Positions 1 through 7,978 of a stretch of DNA of 34,440 nt are shown here, piece after piece. The notes beneath the pieces are model-generated. The model was given only the letters and a program-made list of their open reading frames with translations, did no database searches and had not been told where the DNA came from. Numbering within the stretch: the stretch's first letter is position 1; every line of letters begins with the position of its first letter. This DNA comes from UBA1020 sp964520495 (GTDB lineage: Bacteria; Patescibacteriota; Saccharimonadia; Saccharimonadales; Saccharimonadaceae): assembly GCA_964520495.1 (NCBI GenBank), contig CAZFMZ010000005.1:1-34440 (forward strand). Reading direction: 5' to 3'. The position numbers were made by a program, and so were the translations under genes.

Positions 1-2436
1 GGTGGGGTGTTCGGTTTTGCGTCACTCGCAATCGAGCTAATTAAGAAGCTGGAGCCAGATTATGTGGTTGTCGCCTGGGATAAGCCTAAGACCAACATCC
101 GCAAACGTCGTGAGCTCTATCCTGAATACAAGGCCGGCCGAAAACCGGCGCCGCCGGATTTCTACGAGCAGATACCGATGTTACATCGTTTGCTCGAGGC
201 GTTCGGTTGGCCGATGTATGAACTGGATGATTACGAAGCTGATGACATCATGGGAGCCTTCGCGCTACAGGCTGAGCAAAAGGGGATTGAAACCTGTCTG
301 CTCACCAGTGACCTCGACATGCTACAGGTCGTGGGGCCACTGACGCACGTCTACGCGTTGAAGAATGGCCTGTCAAACATCGAACAGGTCAGCGTCGAGT
401 CATTCGAGGAAAAATACAAACTACGCGTCGAACAGTTTCTTGACCTGAAAGCGTTGAAAGGCGATTCGAGCGATAATATCCCGGGGGTGCCCGGTATCGG
501 CGAGAAGACCGGCGTCCAGCTGCTGCAAGAATACGGTACGCTCGACGGTATTTATGAGCATCTGGCAGATATCAAGCCAACCGTTGCCGCCAAACTCGAG
601 AGAGGGCGGGAATCAGCCTATCTGAGCAAGGAAGTCGCCCGTATCTGGACGGATGCACCGGTCGAGCTGGCGTGGGACGAGGCTGACGTTAATGATTGCG
701 ATTTGCAAAAGGTGGCAGACATCCTCCGCGAGCTCGAGTTCCACTCGCTGTTACGCCGTTTGCCGAAGAACATGCAGCAGACGGCTGATACCAGCCTGTA
801 TTTCCATGCGGCGGACGAAGTCAATCTGACCAAAGGTGTTTGGCCAGCGCAGGTGGCGATCGACGGGCCGTTCGTGCTACATGCGCACGAGGGACAGCTA
901 TGGGCCTCTTTCGACCACGCCACTGTAGCCCATACGCCAATCGACGACATCGACAACAGCTTTTGGCGGGCAATCGAATTCGGTACCGTGATAAGCTACG
1001 ACATCAAAGCGTTGTATCATACGTTGGCCGAGCACGGCGTTCACGTGCGCTTCTCTAATTTGCATGATATCCGTCAGGCTGCCTTCCTGCTTGACCCCCT
1101 CCGTCGTGATCGTTCACTTGGCGGGTTGGTCGGCGGTGAGCTCGCTGATCCGCTCGAGGAAGTCGCGGCTATGCTACAGATTTATGCCTGGCAGGTAAAG
1201 GCATTCGACGAAAAACCGAAGCTGAAGGATATTGCCCAGCGGTTCGATTTCCCGTTGGTGTACCATCTCTTCATGATGGAGCACCAGGGTATCAAGCTTG
1301 ACACGAAGGTGCTAAAAGCTATGAGTCAGGAACTAGGTGACAAGCATGCCAAGCTCGAACAAGAAATGTATTCACTGGTGGGGCAGGAGTTTAATATCGG
1401 CAGTCCGAGCCAGCTCTCAGAGGTGTTATTTACGAAACTGCAGCTACCGACGACCGGTATCAAGAAAGGTAAGACCGGCTATAGTACCGGGCAGAAGGAG
1501 CTCGACAAGCTACGCGGCCTGCACCCGATCATCGAGCTCATCGAGCAGACCCGCGAGTTGGCCAAGCTGAAGAATACGTATGTTGATACGCTGCCTGAAC
1601 TGGTCGACGAAACGTCACGTCTGCACACCACCTTCAACCAGGACGTGGCGGCAACCGGCCGGCTGTCATCTACCAGTCCGAACCTACAGAATATTCCCAT
1701 CAGAAGCGAGGCCGGCCGTAAGATCCGTGCAGCATTCGTACCAGAAGCAGGCAACGTGTTCGTCTCGGCCGACTACTCACAATTCGAACTACGCCTGGCG
1801 GCCGTGTTAGCTGGTGACACCGAACTGATCAACGATTTCAACGGCGATCTGGACATTCATACCAAGACTGCCAGTGACGTCTACGGCGTACCGATGGATC
1901 AAGTGACCAAGAACCAGCGTCGCGACGCCAAGGTAATCAACTTCGGTGTGCTGTACGGTATGGGTCCGCATGCCCTGGCTCAGAACACCGGTATGACATT
2001 CGGCGACGCTAAGAAGTTCATCGACCGCTATTTCGAGCTACGCCAGCCGATTCGTACGTTCATCGACCAGACGCTGGAGAAGGCAAAGAACGAGGGCTAT
2101 GTCGAGACCTTTCATGGTCGTCGTCGTCCGACACCCGACGTCAGCTCAAGCAACTTCATGGTGCGCGAAGCCGGCAAACGGGCCGCCGCCAACATGCCGA
2201 TTCAGGGTACGGAGGCCGACCTGATGAAATTGGCTATGATAAAGGTCGACGAAGAGATGGGCGACTTAGGTACGCAGGTGTTGCAGATTCATGACAGCAT
2301 TTTGGTCGAATGTCCGAAGGAGAACGCTGGCAAAGTAGAAAAGATCCTGAAGGAGACCATGGAAGGCATCGCGCCGGATCTTGGTATCAAACTGCGGGTC
2401 GATGTGAGCGTAGGCGAGAACTGGGGGGAGATCTAA
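1..2436 (+). CDS. polA: DNA polymerase I, 5' end outside the window
   Basis: Family A polymerase for gap filling, primer removal and repair. The frame is open to base 1, and the first GTG (base 7) falls inside the conserved nuclease region, so the true start lies upstream. Numbering residue 1 at base 7: the 5'-3' exonuclease domain shows DDYEADD (about 74-80), a TSDLD segment (about 100) and the helix-hairpin-helix around GVPGIGEKTG (160-169). The middle domain resembles a 3'-5' exonuclease, but I cannot find its DxE metal motif, so proofreading is probably lost. The polymerase domain has motif A (DYSQFELR), motif B (RRDAKVINFGVLYG) and motif C as IHDS (761-764), where most family members have HDE. 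It ends two bases before the next ATG, suggesting an operon. The family assignment is secure; the exonuclease and motif C interpretations are from inspection. Confidence 0.97.
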   Translation, partial: GGVFGFASLAIELIKKLEPDYVVVAWDKPKTNIRKRRELYPEYKAGRKPAPPDFYEQIPMLHRLLEAFGWPMYELDDYEADDIMGAFALQAEQKGIETCLLTSDLDMLQVVGPLTHVYALKNGLSNIEQVSVESFEEKYKLRVEQFLDLKALKGDSSDNIPGVPGIGEKTGVQLLQEYGTLDGIYEHLADIKPTVAAKLERGRESAYLSKEVARIWTDAPVELAWDEADVNDCDLQKVADILRELEFHSLLRRLPKNMQQTADTSLYFHAADEVNLTKGVWPAQVAIDGPFVLHAHEGQLWASFDHATVAHTPIDDIDNSFWRAIEFGTVISYDIKALYHTLAEHGVHVRFSNLHDIRQAAFLLDPLRRDRSLGGLVGGELADPLEEVAAMLQIYAWQVKAFDEKPKLKDIAQRFDFPLVYHLFMMEHQGIKLDTKVLKAMSQELGDKHAKLEQEMYSLVGQEFNIGSPSQLSEVLFTKLQLPTTGIKKGKTGYSTGQKELDKLRGLHPIIELIEQTRELAKLKNTYVDTLPELVDETSRLHTTFNQDVAATGRLSSTSPNLQNIPIRSEAGRKIRAAFVPEAGNVFVSADYSQFELRLAAVLAGDTELINDFNGDLDIHTKTASDVYGVPMDQVTKNQRRDAKVINFGVLYGMGPHALAQNTGMTFGDAKKFIDRYFELRQPIRTFIDQTLEKAKNEGYVETFHGRRRPTPDVSSSNFMVREAGKRAAANMPIQGTEADLMKLAMIKVDEEMGDLGTQVLQIHDSILVECPKENAGKVEKILKETMEGIAPDLGIKLRVDVSVGENWGEI

Positions 2437-2438
2437 CT

Positions 2439-2798
2439 ATGGCCGATGAACGACTGCGCACTTTCCTGAACACTGTCCAGTTTATGGTGCTCGCCGTGAC
2501 GCTTGACGATGGTACGCCGTGGGCGGTGCCGGTAAAGCTTCAGGCGTGGGACGGCAAAGCGTTCGAATGGGACTCGAAGGTTGATACCGTGCACTCCCGG
2601 GCTCTTGCCGTACGTCCACGAGTGGCCCTCACGATGTACGAGAAAGAGAGTGACCGCCAATTCGGTTTCTATGCCACGGCGACGGCCGAACTGGTGCGCC
2701 AGGATGAACGAGGCTACGGCCGCTATCGTGCGACCGTTACGCAGGCCTGGATAAACGACGAAACGTTTCAAAAACGCGAGGTTAGCTTTGAGCCGTAA
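2439..2798 (+). CDS. pyridoxamine 5'-phosphate oxidase-like (flavin split-barrel) protein
   Basis: A 119-residue protein resembling the small FMN-binding split-barrel family that includes pyridoxamine 5'-phosphate oxidase. Its opening pattern (LRTFLNTVQFMVLAVTLDDG, then PWAVPVKLQAWDG) matches the usual beta strands of this fold, in which members reduce or bind flavin, F420 or haem-related ligands. The specific substrate cannot be read from sequence. The ATG two bases after the polA stop was chosen because a purine-rich GGGGGAG lies just upstream; an in-frame upstream extension would overlap polA and is not credible. Its 3' end overlaps the next gene by 11 bases, so translational coupling is likely. 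Alternative reading: a general stress protein 26-type split-barrel protein. Confidence 0.7.
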   Translation: MADERLRTFLNTVQFMVLAVTLDDGTPWAVPVKLQAWDGKAFEWDSKVDTVHSRALAVRPRVALTMYEKESDRQFGFYATATAELVRQDERGYGRYRATVTQAWINDETFQKREVSFEP

Positions 2799-3627
2799 CC
2801 AGCATTGGCGTCATTTCGTGCCACAACGGGGGCAGGCACCGACGGACACGGTAGTGCTTGAGGGGGGCAGGCAGCTCTCATCTATTCGTACGCTTGAGGA
2901 AGCAGCTGATTTCATCGACCGGCTGAAGTCCCTGCCCGCACCCGACAGCCCAGACGAACAGCGCGAGCGGTTGCGCACGTTGCTCCTGGCACAGACGCCA
3001 CGCGCCGTTCGGGCGCAGATTCAGATGGACCGCCACAAGCATGGCTATCATCACCGTGAAAAACGGTTGTATGAACTGATTGATTTCAATGACAGTTTCG
3101 TCAGCCTGGTATTGGCGAGCGCACCGGCTGATCTGCCCGGGCTGGCCGAGCGTCTGAGAAGTGACATGACCCGTCTATGCCGGCGCCTGAAGACGTCAAT
3201 GTTCAGCCGCGAGCAGTTTGACGCCATCGTGCGTGGCTTGTCGCGTGAAATCGCCGTCTTCCGAGCCGCCCACGACGAAGGGTTTGAGGCGCATATGACC
3301 AGCCGGGTCGAGGATGCTTTCGGTATCGATATGATTATCACAAACCCGACAACCCAGCAGGTTCTGAACATAGACTGCAAGACGCCGCCGGCATTCCGCC
3401 ACCGTCTGGAGGATCTGGTCCACGACGGCCGTATATCCGAAGCGCAGCTGCTCGAAGCCGATGAGCGCGATTTCATCACCATGCCGCAGCGGCGGGGCGA
3501 CAGGACGGTACCGGTCACTTTGCTGTGTATCCGCCCCGACACGCTTGGCGAGATTAGCGACTTCACTTTTGACCAGCCCGCCCGACTGACGGCGCTGCTC
3601 GAACGAGTGTTTGCTAGCACCGCCTAA
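2788..3627 (+). CDS. conserved-looking protein with a possible PD-(D/E)XK nuclease core
   Basis: A 279-residue soluble protein that I do not recognise as a named family. It starts at TTG inside the end of the preceding gene, which implies coupled translation; no better start is visible. The first two thirds are charged and helical, with many Arg/Leu/Asp residues and 'REKRLYELIDF' near residue 90. The stretch from about 174 to 200 reads VEDAFGID, a short variable segment, then LNIDCKT. Asp181 followed by Asp196-Cys-Lys198 fits the D...(D/E)xK arrangement of restriction-endonuclease-fold proteins, with strands either side. That is a pattern match only. Neighbouring polA and the downstream mutM and holA genes make a DNA-related role plausible. 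It has no signal peptide or membrane segment. Confidence 0.6.
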   Translation: MSRNQHWRHFVPQRGQAPTDTVVLEGGRQLSSIRTLEEAADFIDRLKSLPAPDSPDEQRERLRTLLLAQTPRAVRAQIQMDRHKHGYHHREKRLYELIDFNDSFVSLVLASAPADLPGLAERLRSDMTRLCRRLKTSMFSREQFDAIVRGLSREIAVFRAAHDEGFEAHMTSRVEDAFGIDMIITNPTTQQVLNIDCKTPPAFRHRLEDLVHDGRISEAQLLEADERDFITMPQRRGDRTVPVTLLCIRPDTLGEISDFTFDQPARLTALLERVFASTA

Positions 3628-3656
3628 AACGCTTGTGTTTTCTTTCGTCGAAGCGC

Positions 3657-4364
3657 ATGATAAGACACATTATGCGCAGGTTTGAGACGGAGCACATCGA
3701 AGATGAATCAGTCGCCCGGCTCCTGCGCGGCCTCGATCAGACTACGCTCGAACTGGCACTCGATGACACTAAGCAGCAACGAATGGCCCGTTTCCACGAA
3801 CTGGTCTACGACAGGCAGCCAATTGAACTACCGTTTGAGGACGAGTCGGTTCGTTACAGTGAGCCGGCTTTCAGCGCGCTCAGTATGGGAGGTCACCTGA
3901 TCGGTGCTCGACACCGCATGAGTACGCCGGGTGAGGTGACCGATCCAGCTCGTCACTATGCACTCGTCACCGGTTCACTCTCCTCTGACGAGATCGACGA
4001 ATGGCGAATCGTGCCCTGGAGTCGGGATGAGCGTACCCATGAGCTCGAGCTGACCATTGATACTCCACCTGCGGGACCGAATCTTCGTTTGGTGCCGGAA
4101 TGGGCGACCGATCACGACAGGGCCCTGCTGGAAGCGGCCCGACAAACCGAGGAAGAGCATCTGCGGCTTCAGACGACCCGTGTCGTCATCGGCAGGCAGG
4201 CATGGCGGCTGCTGAAACCAGGCTATGTCCAGGAACCGCTTCGAGGAACCTACGGGCTTTCACAGCAGGTTATGTTTGCCCGGATGCGTGGGTTTACTCC
4301 AGCTACGCCTCAGGTGACCCCAGCATGGGAGCAGCAGAGCCAAGTGATTGACAATTATAGTTAA
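3657..4364 (+). CDS. hypothetical protein, soluble, 235 residues
   Basis: No recognisable family. The protein is acidic with a central region rich in Glu, Asp and Arg, a likely beta-rich middle (SALSMGGHLIGARHRM) and a helical C-terminal third (EAARQTEEEHLRLQTTR). There is no signal peptide, membrane segment or cysteine cluster. The start is uncertain: TTG at 3633, ATG at 3657 and ATG at 3672 are all in frame, and none has a clear Shine-Dalgarno. A weak TTGTGT/17/CATGAT promoter-like pair (3633-3661) would favour the 3672 start with an almost leaderless mRNA. The gene sits 29-44 bases after the previous stop. Real coding is supported by the long open frame and by codon use like its neighbours. 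Confidence 0.6.
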   Translation: MIRHIMRRFETEHIEDESVARLLRGLDQTTLELALDDTKQQRMARFHELVYDRQPIELPFEDESVRYSEPAFSALSMGGHLIGARHRMSTPGEVTDPARHYALVTGSLSSDEIDEWRIVPWSRDERTHELELTIDTPPAGPNLRLVPEWATDHDRALLEAARQTEEEHLRLQTTRVVIGRQAWRLLKPGYVQEPLRGTYGLSQQVMFARMRGFTPATPQVTPAWEQQSQVIDNYS

Positions 4365-4376
4365 AAGTGTTACAAT
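4348..4376 (+). promoter_or_regulatory. consensus sigma-70 promoter, leaderless output
   Basis: TTGACA, 17-base spacer, TACAAT, then only six bases before ATG 4383. The expected start point coincides with the A of the ATG, so the mRNA should be leaderless. This is the best -35/-10 match in the window. Confidence 0.85.
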
Positions 4377-4382
4377 TGAACT

Positions 4383-5012
4383 ATGCAACGAAGTAATGGC
4401 GCCCGGTTATTCCCACTTTTTATCATCCTTATCATCGTCGCCTTGTTAATCGCGGCCGTCATCTCGATTGGTCGAGCCGTCTTTAACGCAGGGCAGAATG
4501 GTGGCGAAGAGACCGTATTGGTTGACCGCGGCCGGGAAGCGCTGTTAAAGACCGACCTGGCTCGGAGTGTCAGCATGACGGTACGTGGCCCGATTGTGGC
4601 ACAAGAAAACTTTACGTCTTATCGGGTGACCGTCTCGCCGACCGAGCGCACGATGGATATCTTTAAGGGGTACCTAGAGGAACGCACCGGCGGCAAGACG
4701 CTCGACAACAACAGCCGGGCCTACGAAGAATTCGTCCACGCCCTCGACAAAGCGAACATGATGAAGGCCAACAACAAGGCCGATGATGAAGACATCAATG
4801 ATCTGCGCGGTATCTGCGCTAGCGGTTACCTGTATGAATTCGCCGTGCTGAACAACGCTCAGGAAGTCGAGAAACTATGGACCTCGACCTGTGAAGGGTC
4901 AATCGGCACGCTGAACGCCTCGAAAGACCAGCTGAGCGGACTATTCCTCGAACAGGTGCCTGGTTCGAACGACCTGGTACCGTTCCGCCAGTCGCCAATG
5001 CTGCGCTTTTAG
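4383..5012 (+). CDS. single-pass membrane-anchored protein of unknown function
   Basis: A 209-residue protein with a short positively charged N-terminus, one strong hydrophobic segment (about 9-34, LFPLFIILIIVALLIAAVI core) and a soluble remainder that should lie outside the membrane. The soluble part is rich in Asp, Asn, Lys and Thr, begins with a likely beta strand region (SVSMTVRGPIVAQENFTSYR) and contains two cysteines (ICASG and STCEGS) that could form a disulfide. No known domain is recognised. The start is fixed by the promoter, whose -10 box ends six bases upstream; no Shine-Dalgarno is present. It stands alone between hypothetical genes and a HAD phosphatase that has its own promoter. 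An accessory to surface or pilus assembly is possible but unsupported. Confidence 0.65.
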   Translation: MQRSNGARLFPLFIILIIVALLIAAVISIGRAVFNAGQNGGEETVLVDRGREALLKTDLARSVSMTVRGPIVAQENFTSYRVTVSPTERTMDIFKGYLEERTGGKTLDNNSRAYEEFVHALDKANMMKANNKADDEDINDLRGICASGYLYEFAVLNNAQEVEKLWTSTCEGSIGTLNASKDQLSGLFLEQVPGSNDLVPFRQSPMLRF

Positions 5013-5032
5013 CGTTCCGGACGCAGAAGGGC

Positions 5033-5038
5033 TATAAT
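5033..5038 (+). promoter_or_regulatory. -10 element TATAAT, leaderless output
   Basis: Perfect TATAAT with six bases to ATG 5045 and no Shine-Dalgarno. The -35 region is poor. The predicted start point is the A of the ATG. Confidence 0.7.
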
Positions 5039-5044
5039 GAGTGC

Positions 5045-5629
5045 ATGATACGTGCACTCATTTTCGATTGTTTCGGCGTGTTGTACTGGGATAACATCAA
5101 CCGGTTGTATAATCTGGTGCACACTGATCAGTTCAGGGAGCTGAGCGATCTTATCCATGCCTGCGACCACGGGTTCATCACCAGTAAAGATCTGGTAAAC
5201 CAGGTTGCCGAACTGGCTGGCATCAGTCCGGAAGCGGTGGCGGCAGTGGTACGCGAAAAGCATACCCGCAACGACGAGCTGATTGAAAGAGTAGGGCAGC
5301 TACGAGGTTCGTATAAGACGGCCATGCTGACCAACATGGGATCGGACACGCTTGATACGATCTTTAGCGAAGAGGAACGTACTAAGTTGTTCGATGCCGT
5401 GGTGGTATCGAGTGATATCGGTTTGATCAAGCCCTCACGTGACATCTTCGAACACACCTTGGAGCGTCTGGGAGTACAACCGGAAGAAACCTTGTTCATC
5501 GATGACCGGCCGGTCAACACCGATGGCGCCGAGCGACTGGGTATGAAGACGATTCTGTTCGCGTCCAACGATCAGTTCGAACACGAGCTTAGGCGCCTGA
5601 CGGAGCAATCAGATGCCGGAGCTGCCTGA
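5045..5629 (+). CDS. HAD-superfamily hydrolase (phosphatase-like)
   Basis: A 194-residue haloacid dehalogenase-fold protein, probably a phosphatase on a small phosphorylated metabolite. Motif I is FDCFGVL near residue 8, with the nucleophile Asp present; the residue two positions later is Phe instead of Asp. Motif II is MLTNMG, motif III is the Lys in GLIKPSRDIF, and motif IV is FIDDRPVNTDGA, where the Asp pair binds magnesium. The cap is helical (about 20-90), as in subfamily I. The missing acid in motif I suggests altered chemistry or weak activity. It ends inside the start of mutM (17-base overlap), so the two are cotranscribed. A promoter lies immediately upstream and the message should be leaderless. 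The substrate cannot be inferred. Confidence 0.85.
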   Translation: MIRALIFDCFGVLYWDNINRLYNLVHTDQFRELSDLIHACDHGFITSKDLVNQVAELAGISPEAVAAVVREKHTRNDELIERVGQLRGSYKTAMLTNMGSDTLDTIFSEEERTKLFDAVVVSSDIGLIKPSRDIFEHTLERLGVQPEETLFIDDRPVNTDGAERLGMKTILFASNDQFEHELRRLTEQSDAGAA

Positions 5630-6476
5630 GGTCGAGACGGTCAGACGCGGCCTTCAACTCCTCATCGTCGGCAAGCAAGTCATCAGTGAAACCCATGACT
5701 GGCCGAAAGGTTGGCCCAACAGTGACGATGACGTCGCGCAGTTTCTGCTAGGCGCCACCATCACAGCGGTGAGACGGCGGGCGAAAGTATTATTACTCGA
5801 CTTCGATAGTGGCTACACACTGGTAACACATCTGAAGATGACAGGGCAGCTGGTATATCGCGGTGACGAGGTCTTCGGCGCGGGGCACCCTAACGATTCG
5901 CTAGTTGGCCCCTTGCCGGACCGCTCCACGAGGGTGACCCTGGAGTTTCGTGATGGCAGCAAGCTGTTCTTCAACGACCAGCGCAAGTTCGGCTGGATGA
6001 AGCTGTATCCGACGATTGAGGTCGAGACCATCGACTTCATGCAGAAGGTCGGCCCTGAACCGCTTGAGGACGATTTCACGGCCGAGGCATTCCGTGAGCG
6101 TTTCCGGCGTCGAGCCCGCACGAGCATCAAGGCGGCGTTGCTCGATCAGACCGTGGTGGCGGGGGTCGGCAACATCTATGCCGACGAAAGCTTGTGGGGT
6201 GCTCGCATTGACCCGCGCCGCCTGGTGGCACAGGTGAGCGACCAGGAATTCGCACTGCTGTTCCATGAGCTACGGGCGGTTATGAACCTGGCGATCGAAA
6301 AGGGCGGCAGCACCGATCGCAACTATGTCGACGCCGAAGGTAAGAAAGGCAGCTATATGGACTTCGCCCGTGTCTTCCGACGCGAAGGTCAGGCGTGTCC
6401 GCGCTGCGGCGCCGCCATCGACAAGATCAAGCATGCCGGTCGCGGTACGCATCTGTGCGCGCAGTGTCAATCGTAA
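5613..6476 (+). CDS. mutM: formamidopyrimidine-DNA glycosylase
   Basis: Removes 8-oxoguanine and other oxidised purines from DNA and cleaves the resulting abasic site. The mature N-terminus PELPEVETVRRGL carries the catalytic Pro and Glu used for Schiff-base chemistry. The beta-sandwich Lys (RRRAKVLLLDF) follows near residue 55. The helix-two-turn-helix region (SIKAALLDQTVVAGVGNIYADE) sits near 170-190. The C-terminal zinc finger has CPRC and CAQC with the DNA-contacting Arg in GRGTHLC. Length 287 is close to the usual 270-290. The ATG is fixed by the need for Pro directly after Met. It overlaps the HAD gene by 17 bases. All catalytic features are intact. Confidence 0.97.
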   Translation: MPELPEVETVRRGLQLLIVGKQVISETHDWPKGWPNSDDDVAQFLLGATITAVRRRAKVLLLDFDSGYTLVTHLKMTGQLVYRGDEVFGAGHPNDSLVGPLPDRSTRVTLEFRDGSKLFFNDQRKFGWMKLYPTIEVETIDFMQKVGPEPLEDDFTAEAFRERFRRRARTSIKAALLDQTVVAGVGNIYADESLWGARIDPRRLVAQVSDQEFALLFHELRAVMNLAIEKGGSTDRNYVDAEGKKGSYMDFARVFRREGQACPRCGAAIDKIKHAGRGTHLCAQCQS

Positions 6477-6497
6477 GGGTGAGCCAGGAATCTCAGG

Positions 6498-6503
6498 TAC
6501 AAT
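6498..6503 (+). promoter_or_regulatory. -10 element TACAAT, leaderless output
   Basis: TACAAT with seven bases to ATG 6511. There is no recognisable -35 and no Shine-Dalgarno before the gene. Confidence 0.6.
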
Positions 6504-6510
6504 AAGAGCA

Positions 6511-7413
6511 ATGATAGAGTTGCTAAGCGGTGAAAACACGTTCGAGCTGACCCGTGCCGTTCGGGCGCGTAAGGAGGCGTTCGACGGAGATTCAGAGCAG
6601 TATGAGGCCACCGACCTGACGAACGAGCGGATGGCCGATCTCATGGCCGGTCAGACGCTGTTTGCAAGCAAGCGGCTGATCATCATCGATACGCCCAGCG
6701 CCAACACTAGCCTATGGCAAAAGCTGCCTACCTGGCTGGAGCGGGTGGGAGATGAGACTCATGTCGTGCTTGTTGAGACGAAGCCGGACAAACGGACCGC
6801 CACGTACAAGTGGTTGAAAAGCAACGTCAAGACCGAAGAGTTCGTGGCCTGGACATCACGTGACGCCGAGAAAGCTGAGGAGTGGCTACGACATGAGGCG
6901 ACGCGACGCGGCATGAAACTGACGCACAATATTGCCAGACTGCTAGTGCGTCGGGTGGGGCTCGACCAATGGCAGCTGCATCATGCGCTCGAAAAACTCC
7001 GATTGCTCGATGACGTCAACGAACAATCGGTCACGGCGATTATCGAAGCTCGACCGGATGAGAACGTGTTCGAGTTGCTGACTACCGCATTACAGGGCGA
7101 CCAAGCTCGGTTACAACAAATGCTGTCAGCACTCAGTCAGACGGAAGACGCCTACCGTGTGTTCGGATTATTGAGTAGTCAAGTGATTCAATTGACTGCG
7201 CTAACGCTTGGAAAGGGTAAGGATGTCGCCGGTGACCTAGGATCGTCCCCGTTCATGTTGAATCGGCTTAACCCTATCGCCAGCCGCTTATCAGCCGACC
7301 GCGCTGGCCAGCTGCTTCGGATCGTCGCCGCAACCGATCGACGTCTGAAATCGTCCCCGGCCGATCCATGGCTGTTGATTGAGCATATGCTTATGGCCTC
7401 TTCCCGCGTATAA
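6511..7413 (+). CDS. holA: DNA polymerase III delta subunit (clamp loader)
   Basis: A 300-residue protein of the delta-subunit type, which opens the beta clamp within the clamp-loader complex. The N-terminal part follows the degenerate AAA+ pattern of the family: an early GENTFELTRAV segment, the substrate-strand region LFASKRLIIIDTP, and a DETHVVLVET strand. The middle has ARLLVRRVGLDQWQLHHALEKL, close to the family's 'vG.d...l..ElekL' region, followed by a helical collar domain ending in PWLLIEHMLMASS. The nucleotide-binding P-loop is absent, as expected for delta. I chose ATG 6511 because a -10 box ends seven bases upstream; a longer frame would run back into mutM. The stop codon overlaps the -10 box of the next gene. 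Confidence 0.88.
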   Translation: MIELLSGENTFELTRAVRARKEAFDGDSEQYEATDLTNERMADLMAGQTLFASKRLIIIDTPSANTSLWQKLPTWLERVGDETHVVLVETKPDKRTATYKWLKSNVKTEEFVAWTSRDAEKAEEWLRHEATRRGMKLTHNIARLLVRRVGLDQWQLHHALEKLRLLDDVNEQSVTAIIEARPDENVFELLTTALQGDQARLQQMLSALSQTEDAYRVFGLLSSQVIQLTALTLGKGKDVAGDLGSSPFMLNRLNPIASRLSADRAGQLLRIVAATDRRLKSSPADPWLLIEHMLMASSRV

Positions 7414-7414
7414 T
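7409..7414 (+). promoter_or_regulatory. -10 element TATAAT overlapping the holA stop codon
   Basis: Perfect TATAAT; its central TAA (7411-7413) is the holA stop. Eight bases separate it from ATG 7423, so the pilin mRNA should be leaderless or carry one or two leader bases. Confidence 0.65.
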
Positions 7415-7422
7415 GCCTCCTA

Positions 7423-7923
7423 ATGGGCAGATATGTTTCAAAGGCGTTCACTATCGTCGAGCTCCTGATTATCATCGCAGTCATCGCAGTTCTGGCGCTG
7501 ATTACAATGGTGGCGTACAACGGCGTGCAGAACCGGGCCGAATATTCGGTCGCCCGGGCGGACATGCGGTCATTCGGCGAGTCGGTCAAGTTATTCAGGC
7601 TTGAGAACCGGCGCTATCCAACCACGGCCAGCGATTTTTCCTATGTGCTGGTGGAAGCCGACTTGTATGATTCGACCCGGACGGGCGAGAAAAGCTATGC
7701 CATCTGCGCGAACGACGACGGCTATGCGTTCGTGGCCTGGACACCGATCGTTACCGCGTACAAGAACGGCGACGTCTTGTACCTTGTTGCCGAGGACGGT
7801 GGTCAGACCGAACACGTACTCACAAACTCATCGCTGTCGAGCGAGCCGACCCGCGTGGACAAGGTTTGTGACCAAGTGTACCCAGTCGCAACCTTCGAAG
7901 ATTGGACCTACAACCTTCCGTAA
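7423..7923 (+). CDS. type IV prepilin-like protein, solitary
   Basis: A 166-residue prepilin-like protein with a short basic leader (MGRYVSKA) followed by FTIVELLIIIAVIAVLALI. The Glu at mature position 5 and the hydrophobic helix are typical of type IV pilins, which are processed by a prepilin peptidase and assembled into an envelope filament. The residue before the cleavage point is Ala instead of the usual Gly. The C-terminal globular domain differs from those of the other pilins in the window, with an AICANDDGYAFVAWTP core and a late Cys (VCDQ) that may form a disulfide. It is expressed from its own promoter and has no Shine-Dalgarno. It may be a minor pilin or pseudopilin; the Ala could slow processing. 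Confidence 0.85.
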   Translation: MGRYVSKAFTIVELLIIIAVIAVLALITMVAYNGVQNRAEYSVARADMRSFGESVKLFRLENRRYPTTASDFSYVLVEADLYDSTRTGEKSYAICANDDGYAFVAWTPIVTAYKNGDVLYLVAEDGGQTEHVLTNSSLSSEPTRVDKVCDQVYPVATFEDWTYNLP

Positions 7924-7950
7924 GAAAAGCCCCCTCCGGTACGGAAGGGG
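7924..7950 (-). terminator. rho-independent terminator of rpsT
   Basis: On the minus strand the arms around a three-base loop (7939-7941) pair over nine positions with one C/A mismatch, followed by GCTTTTCTT. The T-tract overlaps the stop codon of the convergent pilin gene. Confidence 0.75.
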
Positions 7951-7978
7951 ACTGGCGGTGTCGTGACTATGCGAGGGG

